Notes: a model not told the origin generated them from the sequence alone. A stretch of DNA of 64,000 nt from Hungatella_A sp034142505 (GCA_034142505.1 JAWZDV010000069.1:71491-135490), one strand, 5' to 3'. Shown: positions 33,652 through 43,782, numbered from the stretch's first letter. A program made the numbers and translations.

Positions 33652-36315
33652 ATGGAAAATCACAAGCGACTGCCTTGGCACGCAACAGAGCCGGAGGCAA
33701 TTTACAAAGCGTTACACACCTCTGAAGAAGGGCTCAGCGATGCCGAGGCTGCCGAAAGGCTGGCCCGCTTCGGGCGCAATGAACTGCGTCAGAAACCGAA
33801 AAAAACCATCTGGCAGATGATTAAGAGCCAGATTACCGATCCCATGGTGCTGATTTTAATTGGCGCCGCTGTTTTCTCCGCCGTGCTTTCAGAATGGACG
33901 GAGGCAATCGTCATACTGACGATTGTAATTATCAATGCGGTAATCGGAATTGTACAGGAAAAGAAGGCGGAAAGCTCCCTCGAAGCATTGAAACAGATGA
34001 GCGCGCCTAACGCCAGGGTTTTGCGCCAGAGAGAGGAAAGTATTGTGCCGGCCAGCGAACTGGTTGTCGGAGATATCGTCCTGATTGATGATGGGGCAAT
34101 GGTTCCGGCTGACTTACGGTTAATCGAATCAGCGAATTTGAAAATACAGGAGGCGTCACTCACCGGGGAGTCCGTTCCATCGGAAAAGGACGCCAAGGAG
34201 ATTATGCCGCAGGAATGTGTGCTGGGAGACCGGGCCAATATGGCCTATACCTCCTCTATCGTGACCTACGGCCACGGAACCGGCGTGGTGGTGGCAACCG
34301 GTATGAGTACAGAGGTCGGCAATATTGCAGGGCTTCTGGAAAACCAGGATGAGCTGGATACCCCGTTAAAGAGAAAGCTGAACGCGGTGGGTAAGACCCT
34401 CACCGTGGTGGGTATCATTGTCTGCGCCCTTATCTTTGCAATCGGCGCTTTTTACGGAAGGCCGTTGATTCCCCAGTTTCTGGTGGCTATATCTCTGGCA
34501 ATTTCTATTATCCCGGAGGGACTGCCTGCCACGGCAACGATTGTCATGGCTCTGGGTGTCCAGAGAATGGCTAAGCAGAACGCCTTAATCCGGAAGCTGC
34601 CGGCGGTGGAAACACTGGGCAGCGCCACGGTAATTTGCAGCGATAAGACAGGAACCCTGACCCTAAACCAGATGACCGTCACCCAGATTGCGGTGAACGG
34701 GGATTTTGAAGCGGGGACAACGACAGCGGTTGAATGTGCGGACAAAGAGCACCCGGACGTTTACCGGGAGCTGGTTTACGCTGGAGCGCTTTGTAACAAC
34801 GCGAGTCTGGACCCGGATCACAAGGGAGAAATCATCGGAGACCCCACGGAGGGGGCCTTGATTTTCCTGGCACAGAAATTTGGGATAGACCATGAAGAAT
34901 TGGAAGAAACGTACCCCAGGCTGTTTGAGCAGCCCTTTGATTCGGAGAGAAAGCGGATGTCCACCGTTCATGAAATTAATCAGAAGCTGGTTTCCTATAC
35001 AAAAGGCGCTGTGGACGAAATGCTGCCTTTGTGTACGGGTATGCTGACTTCCCGGGGTGTGCGTCCGATTACGCAGACCGATATCAGGCAGATTCAGGAT
35101 ATGTGTGATTCCATGTCACAAAAAGCCTTGCGAGTGCTGGGATTTGCCGTGAAAACCCTGAAACATCTGCCGGAGGACGAAGAAGAAAATATTGAGTTTG
35201 ATATGACCTTTATCGGCGTGGCCGGTATGATTGACCCGCCAAGGAAAGAGGTAGCCGAATCTGTACGGACCTGCCGGAACGCCGGTATCCGCACCATTAT
35301 GATTACGGGAGACCATAAGGTAACCGCTCTTGCCATTGCGAAGGAGCTTTCCATCTGGCAGAATGGCGATACCGTAATATCGGGTGAGGACTTGTCTGCC
35401 ATGAGTGAGGAGGAACTGGACCAGGCGGTAGAACACGCCACGGTATTCGCAAGAGTGTCTCCGGCGGATAAACTCCGCATTATCCAGTCCTTAAAGAGGA
35501 ACGGCGAAGTGGCTGCAATGACGGGTGACGGCGTAAACGACTCCCCGGCGTTAAAAGCAGCAGATATTGGTGTGGCGATGGGACGCACAGGAACGGACGT
35601 TGCAAAGGAAGCGTCTGATATGATTCTCCTGGACGACAGTTTCACCACGATTGCCTATGCAATCAAAGAAGGGCGCCGCGTATACCGGAATATCCAGAAG
35701 GTAATCCAGTTTTTGCTGGCGGGAAATATTGCGGAAATCACAACCTTGTTTCTGGCAACCTTATTTAACTGGGAAGCTCCGCTTCTGGCCGTTCATATAC
35801 TCTGGGTAAACTTAGCGACCGCTACACTGCCGGCTCTGGCTTTGGGCGTTGACCCGGCAAGCAAAAATATTATGAAGCATAAGCCGGTCAAGGCGGGAAC
35901 CTTGTTTGAACGCGATTTGATTGCCAGAGTGATACGACAGGGAATTTTCGTGGCGGCTATGACAATCGCCGCGTACTTTATCGGAGCGGATCAGAGCAGC
36001 CATACCACAGGCCAGACCATGGCTTTCAGTGTGCTGGCAATTTCTCAGATGCTTCGTGCATTTAACCAGCGCTCCAACACAGAACCTATCTGGGTGAGGG
36101 CGGAGGGGCCGAACCCGTGGCTGGTTGTATCGTTCCTGGTATCGGCCGGTCTGATGGCATGTATCCTGTTTATCCCGTCTCTGCAGAGCGCTTTCCGGCT
36201 GACCTATTTAACCGGAACCCAGTGGCTCACCGTTATGGGGCTTTCTATCCTGTCCATTGTTCAGATGGAGGCTGTGAAGTGGGTGAAACGCGCCAGGAAA
36301 AGGGAGAAACGATGA
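33652..36315 (+). CDS. P2-type cation-transporting ATPase, PacL/SERCA-like
   Basis: 887 residues. P-type ATPase motifs are in order: an N-terminal cation-ATPase domain (about 10-75), TGES (actuator, about 167), PEGLPA in the fourth membrane segment, phosphorylation site SDKTGTLT (Asp near 330), KGAVDEMLP nucleotide-binding, TGDHKVTA, and TGDGVNDSPALK hinge. Ten membrane segments are expected. PEGLPA plus the SERCA-type length point to Ca2+ (or Mn2+) export. The first gene of a tight operon (22, -1 and -4 bp spacing) with AI-2E, NptA and SecDF. AAAGGAG precedes the ATG. Expression is probably set by leader peptide 3. Confidence 0.92.
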   Translation: MENHKRLPWHATEPEAIYKALHTSEEGLSDAEAAERLARFGRNELRQKPKKTIWQMIKSQITDPMVLILIGAAVFSAVLSEWTEAIVILTIVIINAVIGIVQEKKAESSLEALKQMSAPNARVLRQREESIVPASELVVGDIVLIDDGAMVPADLRLIESANLKIQEASLTGESVPSEKDAKEIMPQECVLGDRANMAYTSSIVTYGHGTGVVVATGMSTEVGNIAGLLENQDELDTPLKRKLNAVGKTLTVVGIIVCALIFAIGAFYGRPLIPQFLVAISLAISIIPEGLPATATIVMALGVQRMAKQNALIRKLPAVETLGSATVICSDKTGTLTLNQMTVTQIAVNGDFEAGTTTAVECADKEHPDVYRELVYAGALCNNASLDPDHKGEIIGDPTEGALIFLAQKFGIDHEELEETYPRLFEQPFDSERKRMSTVHEINQKLVSYTKGAVDEMLPLCTGMLTSRGVRPITQTDIRQIQDMCDSMSQKALRVLGFAVKTLKHLPEDEEENIEFDMTFIGVAGMIDPPRKEVAESVRTCRNAGIRTIMITGDHKVTALAIAKELSIWQNGDTVISGEDLSAMSEEELDQAVEHATVFARVSPADKLRIIQSLKRNGEVAAMTGDGVNDSPALKAADIGVAMGRTGTDVAKEASDMILLDDSFTTIAYAIKEGRRVYRNIQKVIQFLLAGNIAEITTLFLATLFNWEAPLLAVHILWVNLATATLPALALGVDPASKNIMKHKPVKAGTLFERDLIARVIRQGIFVAAMTIAAYFIGADQSSHTTGQTMAFSVLAISQMLRAFNQRSNTEPIWVRAEGPNPWLVVSFLVSAGLMACILFIPSLQSAFRLTYLTGTQWLTVMGLSILSIVQMEAVKWVKRARKREKR

Positions 36316-36337
36316 TTTCTATACGAGGAGGTAACGT

Positions 36338-37426
36338 ATGAAAACAGAAAAGAGGAGAGCATTCATTATCCATTTTGCTTATTTTTCAATTTTGTTTTTA
36401 ATGGCTTTTACGGTTTTAAAATATGGCTTGTCCATGCTTTCCCCGTTTGTGGCGGCATTCCTGATTGCGTGGGTTTTAAAAGGCCCGATTGGATTTGTGT
36501 CAGGAAAGCTTCGCTTAAACTGGAAGCCAGCGGCTATTCTGGTGGTGCTGTTGTTTTACAGCACCATCGGATTTTTAATATTTCTGTTGGGTGTCAAGGC
36601 TTTGTCCGCAGCAAAGGAACTTACAGCCAATCTGCCCGGTATTTACGCATATTATGTAGAACCTGCTTTAATCAGCCTGTTTGACAGCTTCGAGCAGTCG
36701 ATTTTCCGGGTAGACAACACACTCCTGGCTGCCTTTATGGAACTGGAAACTCAGTTCGTCCAGTCGGCGGGGCAGATGGTTTCCGGCCTGTCCATGGACG
36801 CCATGGGGCATATCTCTGGGATTGCCTCTTCCCTGCCAGGCTTATTTATTGAAATCCTGCTCATGATTATTTCTACGTTTTTCATTGCTTTGGATTACCA
36901 CCGGCTGACGGGATTTTGTCTGATGCAGCTTGATGGGAAAGCAAAAGATGTATTTTTCCAGATCAAAGAATATGTGGTAGGCACTTTGCTTGTATGTATC
37001 CGGTCCTATGCGCTGATTATGACGATTACGTTTGTGGAGCTGGCAGTAGGACTGTCTGTCATTGGCGTAAAAAATTCAGTTTTAATTGCGTTTTTAATTG
37101 CCCTCTTTGATATTCTTCCGGTATTGGGAACCGGAGGCATTATGATCCCGTGGACTATCCTTACGGCGCTGCAGGGAGATTATCCGCTGGCGCTGGGACT
37201 TTTGCTGGTTTATCTGTTTGTTACAGTGGTCCGCAATATATTAGAGCCAAAGATTGTCGGCAGCCAGATCGGGGTTCATCCGGTTGTGACCCTGGCGGGT
37301 ATGTTCGTGGGCGCCCAGTTGTTTGGCGTCCTGGGGCTGTTTGGTTTTCCAATCGGGATTTCCCTGCTGCGCCACTTGAATGAAAAGGGAGCAATAAAAT
37401 TATTTAAGATGGCGGAGGAAAAGTAA
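36338..37426 (+). CDS. AI-2E (YdiK/PerM)-family membrane transporter
   Basis: 362 residues and about eight membrane segments, with the family's bulky soluble loop between segments 3 and 4 and the C-terminal LVVYL..-type stretch NILEPKIVGSQIGVHPV, the most conserved part of the family. The family includes Na+/H+ antiporters and the E. coli TqsA exporter; the name AI-2E reflects one member and does not show AI-2 export here. GAGGAGG precedes the ATG. The stop shares a base with the next start (TAATG), so it is coupled to NptA. Confidence 0.85.
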   Translation: MKTEKRRAFIIHFAYFSILFLMAFTVLKYGLSMLSPFVAAFLIAWVLKGPIGFVSGKLRLNWKPAAILVVLLFYSTIGFLIFLLGVKALSAAKELTANLPGIYAYYVEPALISLFDSFEQSIFRVDNTLLAAFMELETQFVQSAGQMVSGLSMDAMGHISGIASSLPGLFIEILLMIISTFFIALDYHRLTGFCLMQLDGKAKDVFFQIKEYVVGTLLVCIRSYALIMTITFVELAVGLSVIGVKNSVLIAFLIALFDILPVLGTGGIMIPWTILTALQGDYPLALGLLLVYLFVTVVRNILEPKIVGSQIGVHPVVTLAGMFVGAQLFGVLGLFGFPIGISLLRHLNEKGAIKLFKMAEEK

Positions 37427-39090
37427 TGAGTATGGGAATGTTTTTTGGATTATTGGGCGGTTTGGCGCTGTTTTTATATGGTATGCAGATGATGAGCGTC
37501 AATCTGGAAGCGGCGGCCGGCAGCCGTATGAAGCATATTCTGGAACGCCTGACAGCCAACCGCTTTTTAGGGGTATGTGTGGGCGCCGGCATTACGGCGG
37601 TGATTCAGTCCTCTTCCGCCACAACGGTAATGGTGGTGGGCTTTGTCAATTCCGGACTTATGACGCTTAGGCAGGCAGTCTGGATTATTATGGGAGCGAA
37701 TATCGGAACTACTGTCACCGGGCAGCTGATAGCTCTTGATATTGGTGAATTGGCCCCGCTCATTACTTTTATTGGCGTGGCGCTGGCACTTTTTGTTAAA
37801 AGGAAACAGACCCAGTTTGCCGGAGGTATTATTGCTGGTTTGGGAATCCTGTTTATCGGCATGGGCATGATGGGGGAGGCCATGGTTCCTCTGCGTGAAT
37901 CGGAGGCATTTGTCAACCTTATGACCCGGTTCTCAAATCCGCTGCTCGGAATTTTGGCCGGAGCTGTTTTTACAGCCATCATTCAGTCCTCCTCCGCTTC
38001 CGTGGGAATCCTCCAGGCGTTGGCTGTCAGTGGTCTGATCGGTTTAGACAGCGCGGTGTTTGTGCTGTTTGGACAGAACATAGGAACCTGCATTACGGCG
38101 GCGCTTGCTTCTATTGGAGCGAGCCGTGACGCAAAGAGGGCGACTCTGATCCATCTGTTGTTTAATGTAATCGGAACAGCTGTATTTACGGCTGTCTGTA
38201 TCATTTGGCCGCTTACAGGCCTGGTGGGAAGTTTTACGCCACATAATCCTGCGGCGCAGATTGCCAACATGCACACGCTGTTTAATATTGTGACAACGCT
38301 TTTGCTGCTGCCATTTGGAGCACAGCTTGCCCAGTTGGCAGGAAGGCTTCTGCCTGATAAGGCCATGGGAAAGGCGGAGGAGGAACGCTGGTTTGAGGAT
38401 CTGCTGGAGTCAGAGCATGTGCTGGGGGTATCGGTAATTGCCAGAAAACAGTTGAAGGAGGATATCGGGCGGATGCTTTCCCTGGCTGCGGAAAATGTGG
38501 ACAAGGGCTTTCTGACATTCGGGGACAGGGACGAGGCGGAATTGGAAAAAATCCTGGAGCGGGAGGAAGAAATCGACCTGCTGAATGCACGGCTGTCGCG
38601 GAAAATCTCAAAGGTTCTCCAGGCAGAGCATTCCCCGGCTGAGGTGGAAGCCCTGCGCCACATGTTCACGGTTATCGGCAACATAGAGCGTATCGGAGAT
38701 CACGCAAAAAATCTGGCGGGATATGCCAAAAACATGATGGACCGGAAACTGGAGCTGTCAGATCAGGCGTCGGACGAGTTGGCGGAAATGAGGCAGTCCT
38801 GCAGGTGCGCCCTGCGGCTGCTCTGCAACGCGGATTATATTGCTTCGGGCTATCTGGCGGAGGAAGCCGCTCTGCTGGAGCAGGAGATTGATGATAAGGC
38901 AGCTTTGTACCGGTTGAACCAGATGGAACGTATGGGCGTGGGAACCTGCCATGTTGAGACTTCCATTCTGTATTCAGAAATTTTGACGGATTTTGAGAGG
39001 ATTGGAGATCATGTATTAAATATAGCACGCGCCTGGGCCGGCCTGGAGGAGACGGACCGGCTCCCTGTAAGTGAAAAGGAGAAATTATGA
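37426..39090 (+). CDS. Na/Pi cotransporter family protein with PhoU domain
   Basis: 554 residues. Two inverted Na_Pi_cotrans repeats carry QSSSATTVMVVGFVNSG with GANIGTT, and QSSSASVGILQAL with GQNIGTC. A C-terminal PhoU-like helical region (about 345-545) follows. It moves phosphate with Na+, or acts as a phosphate exporter in some bacteria; the direction cannot be read from sequence. It is coupled to both neighbours by start/stop overlaps. Confidence 0.9.
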   Translation: MSMGMFFGLLGGLALFLYGMQMMSVNLEAAAGSRMKHILERLTANRFLGVCVGAGITAVIQSSSATTVMVVGFVNSGLMTLRQAVWIIMGANIGTTVTGQLIALDIGELAPLITFIGVALALFVKRKQTQFAGGIIAGLGILFIGMGMMGEAMVPLRESEAFVNLMTRFSNPLLGILAGAVFTAIIQSSSASVGILQALAVSGLIGLDSAVFVLFGQNIGTCITAALASIGASRDAKRATLIHLLFNVIGTAVFTAVCIIWPLTGLVGSFTPHNPAAQIANMHTLFNIVTTLLLLPFGAQLAQLAGRLLPDKAMGKAEEERWFEDLLESEHVLGVSVIARKQLKEDIGRMLSLAAENVDKGFLTFGDRDEAELEKILEREEEIDLLNARLSRKISKVLQAEHSPAEVEALRHMFTVIGNIERIGDHAKNLAGYAKNMMDRKLELSDQASDELAEMRQSCRCALRLLCNADYIASGYLAEEAALLEQEIDDKAALYRLNQMERMGVGTCHVETSILYSEILTDFERIGDHVLNIARAWAGLEETDRLPVSEKEKL

Positions 39091-41267
39091 AACCTGGAAG
39101 AAAGAGTCTGGCGGCTATGCTGTTGCTGCTGGTTATAAGTGCTGCCGTTGTATGGTTTGGGCTGGGGGACGAGATAAAAGGTGCCAGGGATATGAGGTTT
39201 GGCATTGATATCCGCGGCGGTGTGGAGGCTGTTTTTGAGCCGGTGGGCCTAGACCGCGCTCCCACGGAGGCAGAGGTCACGGCTGCCCGCAACATCATGG
39301 AATCCAGGCTGGATGATAAAAATATTCTGGACAGGGAGGTCACGGCGGACATCGACCGGGGATATGTGATTGTCCGCTTTCCATGGAAATCAGGGGAGAC
39401 ACAGTTTAACCCGGAAGCAGCCATTGCAGAACTGGGAGAAATGGCGAATCTGACGTTCCGCGACGAGGCGGGAAATATCATGCTGGAAGGAAGGGACGTC
39501 TCTACCAGCAGCCCTGTGGAAAGCGGCGGAACCGGATTAAAGCAGTATGCCGTGGAACTCCACTTTACAGAGGAGGGGGCAAAGAAGTTTGAGGACGCCA
39601 CAGGGAAGCTGACCGGTCAGCGCATGGGGATATTTATGGATGATGTCATGATCTCAAACCCAGTGGTAAAGGACCGGATTACGGGCGGGAATGCTATTAT
39701 TGACGGAATGGAAAGCTATGGGGAGGCGAAGGAGCTGTCTGACAAAATCAACGCGGGCGCCCTTCCTTACTCTATGGCGACCCGGAATTTCAGCACAATC
39801 AGCCCTTCGCTGGGATCGGCCGCCCTGGATATCATGATGGGAGCCGGGATTGCGGCATTTGTATTACTCTGTATCTTTATGGTGATAAAATACCGGCTTC
39901 CGGGTTTTGTGGCCTGCCTTGGAATGGCTTTTCAGATGTGCCTGCAGCTTTTAGCCATCTCAGTCCCCCAATATACACTGACACTTCCTGGTATCGCGGG
40001 TATTATCCTGTCTCTGGGAATGGCGGTGGATGCAAATGTAATTATCAATGAAAGAATCGGTGAGGAATTAAGAGATGGATCTTCTTTAAGGGACGCGGTT
40101 CTTGCCGGGTATAAGCGGGCCTACAGTTCCGTGATGGACGGCAACATTACCAGCGCTATTGTGGCAGTCATTCTGATGATTTTCGGCTCAGGTCCTATGC
40201 TTAGCTTTGGTTATACGCTACTGGCCGGTATTATTATCAATGTTGTAATTGGAGTGTACTATTCAAAGGTGGTTCTGCTGTCCCTGGTGAAGGAGGGCTG
40301 TTTTTCCTCTCCAGGCTGGTTCCGTTATAAGAAAGAACAGCGGATCTACCAGTTTATGAAGCACAGAAAGGTCTGGCTGTCCATATCGGCGGCGGCCCTG
40401 TTTTTAGGTTTCCTTGGACTTGCCAGAAATGGCGTGAGCTTGGACACCCAGTTTACCGGGGGAACGACACTGAAATATGAGATTCAGGAGGAAACGGATT
40501 CGGAACGGCTGGCATCATCCCTGGGAGAAGCGCTTGGAAGAAATGTGAGCGTCCAGTTTACCAGGGAGGATGGACAGGGAAGGCAGTCCATGGTTGTTAC
40601 GTTTGCCGGAAAGGAAGGTATCAGCCCGCAGGAACAGAAGCAGGCCACGGATCTGATTCACAGAGAATATGGAGAAATGAACGCGGAGCTCTCGGAGACG
40701 TATTCTGTCCAGCCCTATATCGGGCAGCAGGCGTTAAACCGATCTATAATCGCTATGGGACTTGCGGCAGTATTGATTACTCTGTATGTATGGATTAGGT
40801 TCTCGATTCTGTCCGGGCTTTCCGCGGGGCTGGCGGCCATGGCGGCGCTGGTACATGATGTGCTGATTGTGTTTGGCGTGTTCCTTGTTTTTGCGATTCC
40901 TCTGAATGACGCATTTGTGGCGGTGGTGCTTACGATCATTGGGTATTCCATCAATGACACTATTGTTATTTATGACAGGATACGGGAAAATATGAGGAAG
41001 GGGGAAGGGAAGGATATATTCTGGTTAGTGGATATGAGCGTATCCCAGAGTCTGTCCCGGTCTGTCTATACGTCCGTGACAACCGTAATCGGTGTGCTGA
41101 TTCTGGTGGCAGTGTCATGGTATTACCAGATACCTTCCATTTTTGAATTTTCTCTTCCTATGCTGTTTGGAATTGTCAGCGGCTGTTTTTCTTCGGTGTG
41201 CATTGCCAGTATCCTGTGGGCTTTATGGGTGAAGAAGAGGGACGCGTGGCAGACGGGGACGGAGTAG
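39087..41267 (+). CDS. secDF: SecD-SecF fusion protein
   Basis: 726 residues, 12 predicted membrane segments. The SecD half has FGIDIRGGVEAVFE, the P1 loop domain and the C-terminal MAVDANVIINERI segment. The SecF half begins near residue 430 with GVSLDTQFTGGTTLKYE and includes SINDTIVIYDRIRENMRK. SecDF uses the proton or sodium gradient to help pull secreted proteins across the membrane. Being fourth in a cation/phosphate transport operon is unusual, so it may be a second, condition-specific copy; whether another copy exists is not visible. Start ATGA overlaps NptA. Confidence 0.92.
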   Translation: MKPGRKSLAAMLLLLVISAAVVWFGLGDEIKGARDMRFGIDIRGGVEAVFEPVGLDRAPTEAEVTAARNIMESRLDDKNILDREVTADIDRGYVIVRFPWKSGETQFNPEAAIAELGEMANLTFRDEAGNIMLEGRDVSTSSPVESGGTGLKQYAVELHFTEEGAKKFEDATGKLTGQRMGIFMDDVMISNPVVKDRITGGNAIIDGMESYGEAKELSDKINAGALPYSMATRNFSTISPSLGSAALDIMMGAGIAAFVLLCIFMVIKYRLPGFVACLGMAFQMCLQLLAISVPQYTLTLPGIAGIILSLGMAVDANVIINERIGEELRDGSSLRDAVLAGYKRAYSSVMDGNITSAIVAVILMIFGSGPMLSFGYTLLAGIIINVVIGVYYSKVVLLSLVKEGCFSSPGWFRYKKEQRIYQFMKHRKVWLSISAAALFLGFLGLARNGVSLDTQFTGGTTLKYEIQEETDSERLASSLGEALGRNVSVQFTREDGQGRQSMVVTFAGKEGISPQEQKQATDLIHREYGEMNAELSETYSVQPYIGQQALNRSIIAMGLAAVLITLYVWIRFSILSGLSAGLAAMAALVHDVLIVFGVFLVFAIPLNDAFVAVVLTIIGYSINDTIVIYDRIRENMRKGEGKDIFWLVDMSVSQSLSRSVYTSVTTVIGVLILVAVSWYYQIPSIFEFSLPMLFGIVSGCFSSVCIASILWALWVKKRDAWQTGTE

Positions 41268-41285
41268 CTTGGCGGAGCGTAATTT

Positions 41286-41308
41286 AACCGGGGTACTATG
41301 CCCGGTTT
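41286..41308 (+). terminator. hairpin after secDF
   Basis: AACCGGG (41286-41292) pairs with CCCGGTT (41301-41307), followed by a short TTCC. A second, larger inverted repeat follows at 41337-41374. Confidence 0.5.
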
Positions 41309-41336
41309 CCGCGTGAATAAACAACAGGCAAAAACA

Positions 41337-41374
41337 GGGGCGTTGGGATATGTGTTGATTATCCCACCGCCCCC
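41337..41374. terminator. second hairpin between secDF and the XRE gene
   Basis: GGGGCG and GGGATA (41337-41350) pair with TATCCC and GCCCC (41360-41373). Very stable, but without a clear T-run. Confidence 0.4.
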
Positions 41375-41444
41375 TACTCGATTTTGTATCCACCGGATTC
41401 CGGTTTGACAAAACATAGTCCCGTTCTTACTAATCAGGTGTTTA

Positions 41445-42227
41445 TCAAAGATTATTTATCCTGTCTCTAACTTTTTTCATCAATTTAAACCAGATACGGC
41501 TGCAATACTGTTCATTATGTATTAGCAACTCATACATATCTATTTTACCTACGGATTGAATGAATCCAAAGGCGCCCAGGGACAGACCGATGAAAATGAA
41601 GATATGGTATACGGCAGAGCCGATATAGCCTTTTGCGTCGATAGCAATAAATGTGATACAGACTGCCAGTAATAAGGCGCTCACGGTTGCTGCAACTTGA
41701 TAACGCTTCTTAATCTGCATATATTGAGCGGACAGTTCCTGATAAAATACATGATCCAGAATCAAGGGTTCCTGCTTCAGAATTTTATGCGTGTCGTTTT
41801 CTTTAAAGGCACCGACAATCCAGATACAGATACCTGCCAAAAGAAATACGGCAATGCCTGGTGTTTTTAGGGGATCTCCGTCTGGCAACATGTTGTAAGG
41901 AATACCGCCAAGCAGCCAGGCTGCGGTTCCAAGGCCAAAATATCTATTAACCATGCTTTCGCTGGAAAGATAGCTGACCGCCATCTCTCTTGTGACATAA
42001 ATATTGCCGCTGTTTTGATTTTCTATTCCAGTGGTTTCTTTTAAAAGAAAGTCTACAGGAACCTGAAAAATATCTGACAGCTTTAATAACTTTTCTGTTT
42101 CAGGATATCCATGGTTGTTTTCCCATTTACTGATTGCCTGACGGGTTGTATTTAGCTGCTCGGCAAGGGCTTCCTGTGACAATCCCTTTTCTTTTCTGAG
42201 GTTGAAAAGCTTCTCTCCAAAATTCAT
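41445..42227 (-). CDS. XRE regulator with C-terminal membrane domain
   Basis: 260 residues. Residues 1-65 are an HTH_3 domain (LRKEKGLSQEALAEQLNTTR, then ISKWENNHGYPETEKLLKLS). The rest carries about four membrane segments (about 100-120, 125-145, 185-205, 210-235). DNA-binding proteins anchored in the membrane this way are common in Clostridia and are thought to sense membrane or cell-wall stress. AGGAGG precedes the ATG. The target is unknown. Confidence 0.88.
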   Translation of the reverse strand: MNFGEKLFNLRKEKGLSQEALAEQLNTTRQAISKWENNHGYPETEKLLKLSDIFQVPVDFLLKETTGIENQNSGNIYVTREMAVSYLSSESMVNRYFGLGTAAWLLGGIPYNMLPDGDPLKTPGIAVFLLAGICIWIVGAFKENDTHKILKQEPLILDHVFYQELSAQYMQIKKRYQVAATVSALLLAVCITFIAIDAKGYIGSAVYHIFIFIGLSLGAFGFIQSVGKIDMYELLIHNEQYCSRIWFKLMKKVRDRINNL

Positions 42228-42335
42228 GTAGATTCCTCCTGATTTTGATGTTTTTATAATACCAGAACAAGCGGAATCCTTCTATCTTTTGCTGGATACA
42301 CTTTGTCAACTTTTGGTTGCAGTCCTGAAAGATAC

Positions 42336-43595
42336 TTATTCTTCAGGTAAAGGCGGTTGATTATCCTTCACCATCACACGGATCTGCTCCACCCGTTTTT
42401 CCGCCATTTTTAAAACAGTAACATTCAAATTCTGGTATTCAAACGAGTCCCCTTCCTTTGGAATCCGTCCGGCCAGTTCCATCACCCAGCCGCTGGCAGT
42501 GAGAAAATTAAAGTCCTGGTCTTTCTGCAATAATTCAAAAAGCCGGTCAATATTGGCGCTTCCCAGGACCAGGTATTCCTGATCGGATATCTTTTCTATT
42601 TCCTGCACCACTGTATCATGCTCGTCCCAGATATCGCCCACCAACTCCTCAAGAATATCCTCCAGCGTGACAATTCCCACGGTTCCACCGAATTCATCCA
42701 GTATGACGGCAATGTGCATTTTATCCCGCTGAAGCTCCTTTAAAAGCTGACCTATTTTCTTTGTTTGGGCGATGAACATGGCGGGCTTTATCATTTCCCG
42801 TATATCCCGGTCAGTGCGGATAATGTAGTTATGGAAATCCTTTTGATAGAGGATTCCGATGATATGGTCGATATTATCTTCATACACTGGCAGCCTGGAG
42901 AAGCCGGTCCGGGCAAACAGCTCTGCAATTTCCTCTTTGTCAGCATCCATTGGGATTCCTATAATATCAATTCTTGGGGTGAATATATCGCCTGCCTCCA
43001 GCTCCGTGAATTCAATGGCGCTGCGGATCAGGGTTCCTTCCTGCTTGTTGATCCCCCCGCCCTGCTCGGCCTCGTCTACAATGGTAAGCAGCTCTTCTTC
43101 CGTAATTCCCCGTTCATCGGAAGAACGGAAAACGGCGGACAACAGCTTTTTCCATTGCCGAAACAGGAAGTTGGCGGGGGCAAGTATTTTAATAAAGACA
43201 TTGAGGAGGGGGGCGGATAGCATGGCGAGGCGCTCCGGCGATTCCTTGGCAATACTTTTTGGAGATACCTCCCCGAATATCAGGACTACAATAGTAGTTA
43301 CCACGGTGGAGACGCTGGCTCCGGCCTCGTCACCCAAAAAGCGCACGAAGATGAGCGTGGACAGGGAGGCGCAGGCAATATTCACAATATTGTTGCCAAT
43401 CAGAATTGTGGAGAGCATACCGTCGTAGTCCTCCGACAGCTTCAGGACAAGAGCGGCCCGTTTGTTCCCCTTTTCCGCCATGTTCTTTACCCGGATACGG
43501 TTAAGAGAAGAAAATGCCGTCTCCGTGGCGGAAAAATAGGCTGACATAATGATGCAGAAAACAATAATAATGAGGGATATGGTGTCACTTTCCAT
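42336..43595 (-). CDS. CNNM/CorC (hemolysin-C-like) membrane protein
   Basis: 419 residues. An N-terminal DUF21 membrane domain (about 1-180, with SATETAFSSLNRIRVK and FGEVSPKSIAKE), two CBS domains (about 200-330, FTPRIDIIGIPMD, DEFGGTVGIVTLEDILEELVG) and a C-terminal CorC_HlyC domain (about 345-415). CNNM/CorC proteins are linked to Mg2+ efflux (CorB/MpfA). AAAGGAA precedes the ATG. The gene has its own leader peptide (43682-43744) and terminator, so expression may follow the divalent-cation state. Confidence 0.92.
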   Translation of the reverse strand: MESDTISLIIIVFCIIMSAYFSATETAFSSLNRIRVKNMAEKGNKRAALVLKLSEDYDGMLSTILIGNNIVNIACASLSTLIFVRFLGDEAGASVSTVVTTIVVLIFGEVSPKSIAKESPERLAMLSAPLLNVFIKILAPANFLFRQWKKLLSAVFRSSDERGITEEELLTIVDEAEQGGGINKQEGTLIRSAIEFTELEAGDIFTPRIDIIGIPMDADKEEIAELFARTGFSRLPVYEDNIDHIIGILYQKDFHNYIIRTDRDIREMIKPAMFIAQTKKIGQLLKELQRDKMHIAVILDEFGGTVGIVTLEDILEELVGDIWDEHDTVVQEIEKISDQEYLVLGSANIDRLFELLQKDQDFNFLTASGWVMELAGRIPKEGDSFEYQNLNVTVLKMAEKRVEQIRVMVKDNQPPLPEE

Positions 43596-43640
43596 TAAGG
43601 TGATTCCTTTCTGTGATGTTTTTTCTTTCTTTTTACACGA

Positions 43641-43679
43641 AAACAGGCATGACTTCCCGCAACGGGCGCAGTCATGCCT
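43641..43679 (-). terminator. attenuator terminator before the CNNM gene
   Basis: On the minus strand AGGCATGACT pairs with AGTCATGCCT around a GC-rich loop, followed by TGTTTT. It lies between leader 4 and the CNNM gene. Confidence 0.85.
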
Positions 43680-43681
43680 AT

Positions 43682-43744
43682 CTATGTATGGAAAAACAAG
43701 TTGTCGTTATATGGGGCAGCGTCTTCTGGCGCGTTGTCCGGCAT
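43682..43744 (-). CDS. leader peptide 4 (MDxAxxDAA type) ahead of the CNNM gene
   Basis: 20 residues: MPDNAPEDAAPYNDNLFFHT. GGAGGAGGG precedes the ATG. It has one extra residue against the other leaders (MP-DNAPEDAAP) but keeps the GACGCTGCCC core and a GAC codon near the start. The stop is 3 nt before the terminator stem, as in leader 3. The position places a terminating ribosome over the 5' arm. Confidence 0.7.
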   Translation of the reverse strand: MPDNAPEDAAPYNDNLFFHT

Positions 43745-43782
43745 GTAATGTATTCCCTCCTCCAGTTTAATGATATGGCAAA

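Noticed and set aside
37983..38684. 233-codon minus-strand frame opposite nptA
   Set aside because: Shadow of a strong gene, low-complexity Ser/Arg content, no ribosome site.
38672..39601. 309-codon minus-strand frame opposite nptA-secDF
   Set aside because: Antisense to two coupled genes; Ser/Pro-rich composition typical of a shadow frame.
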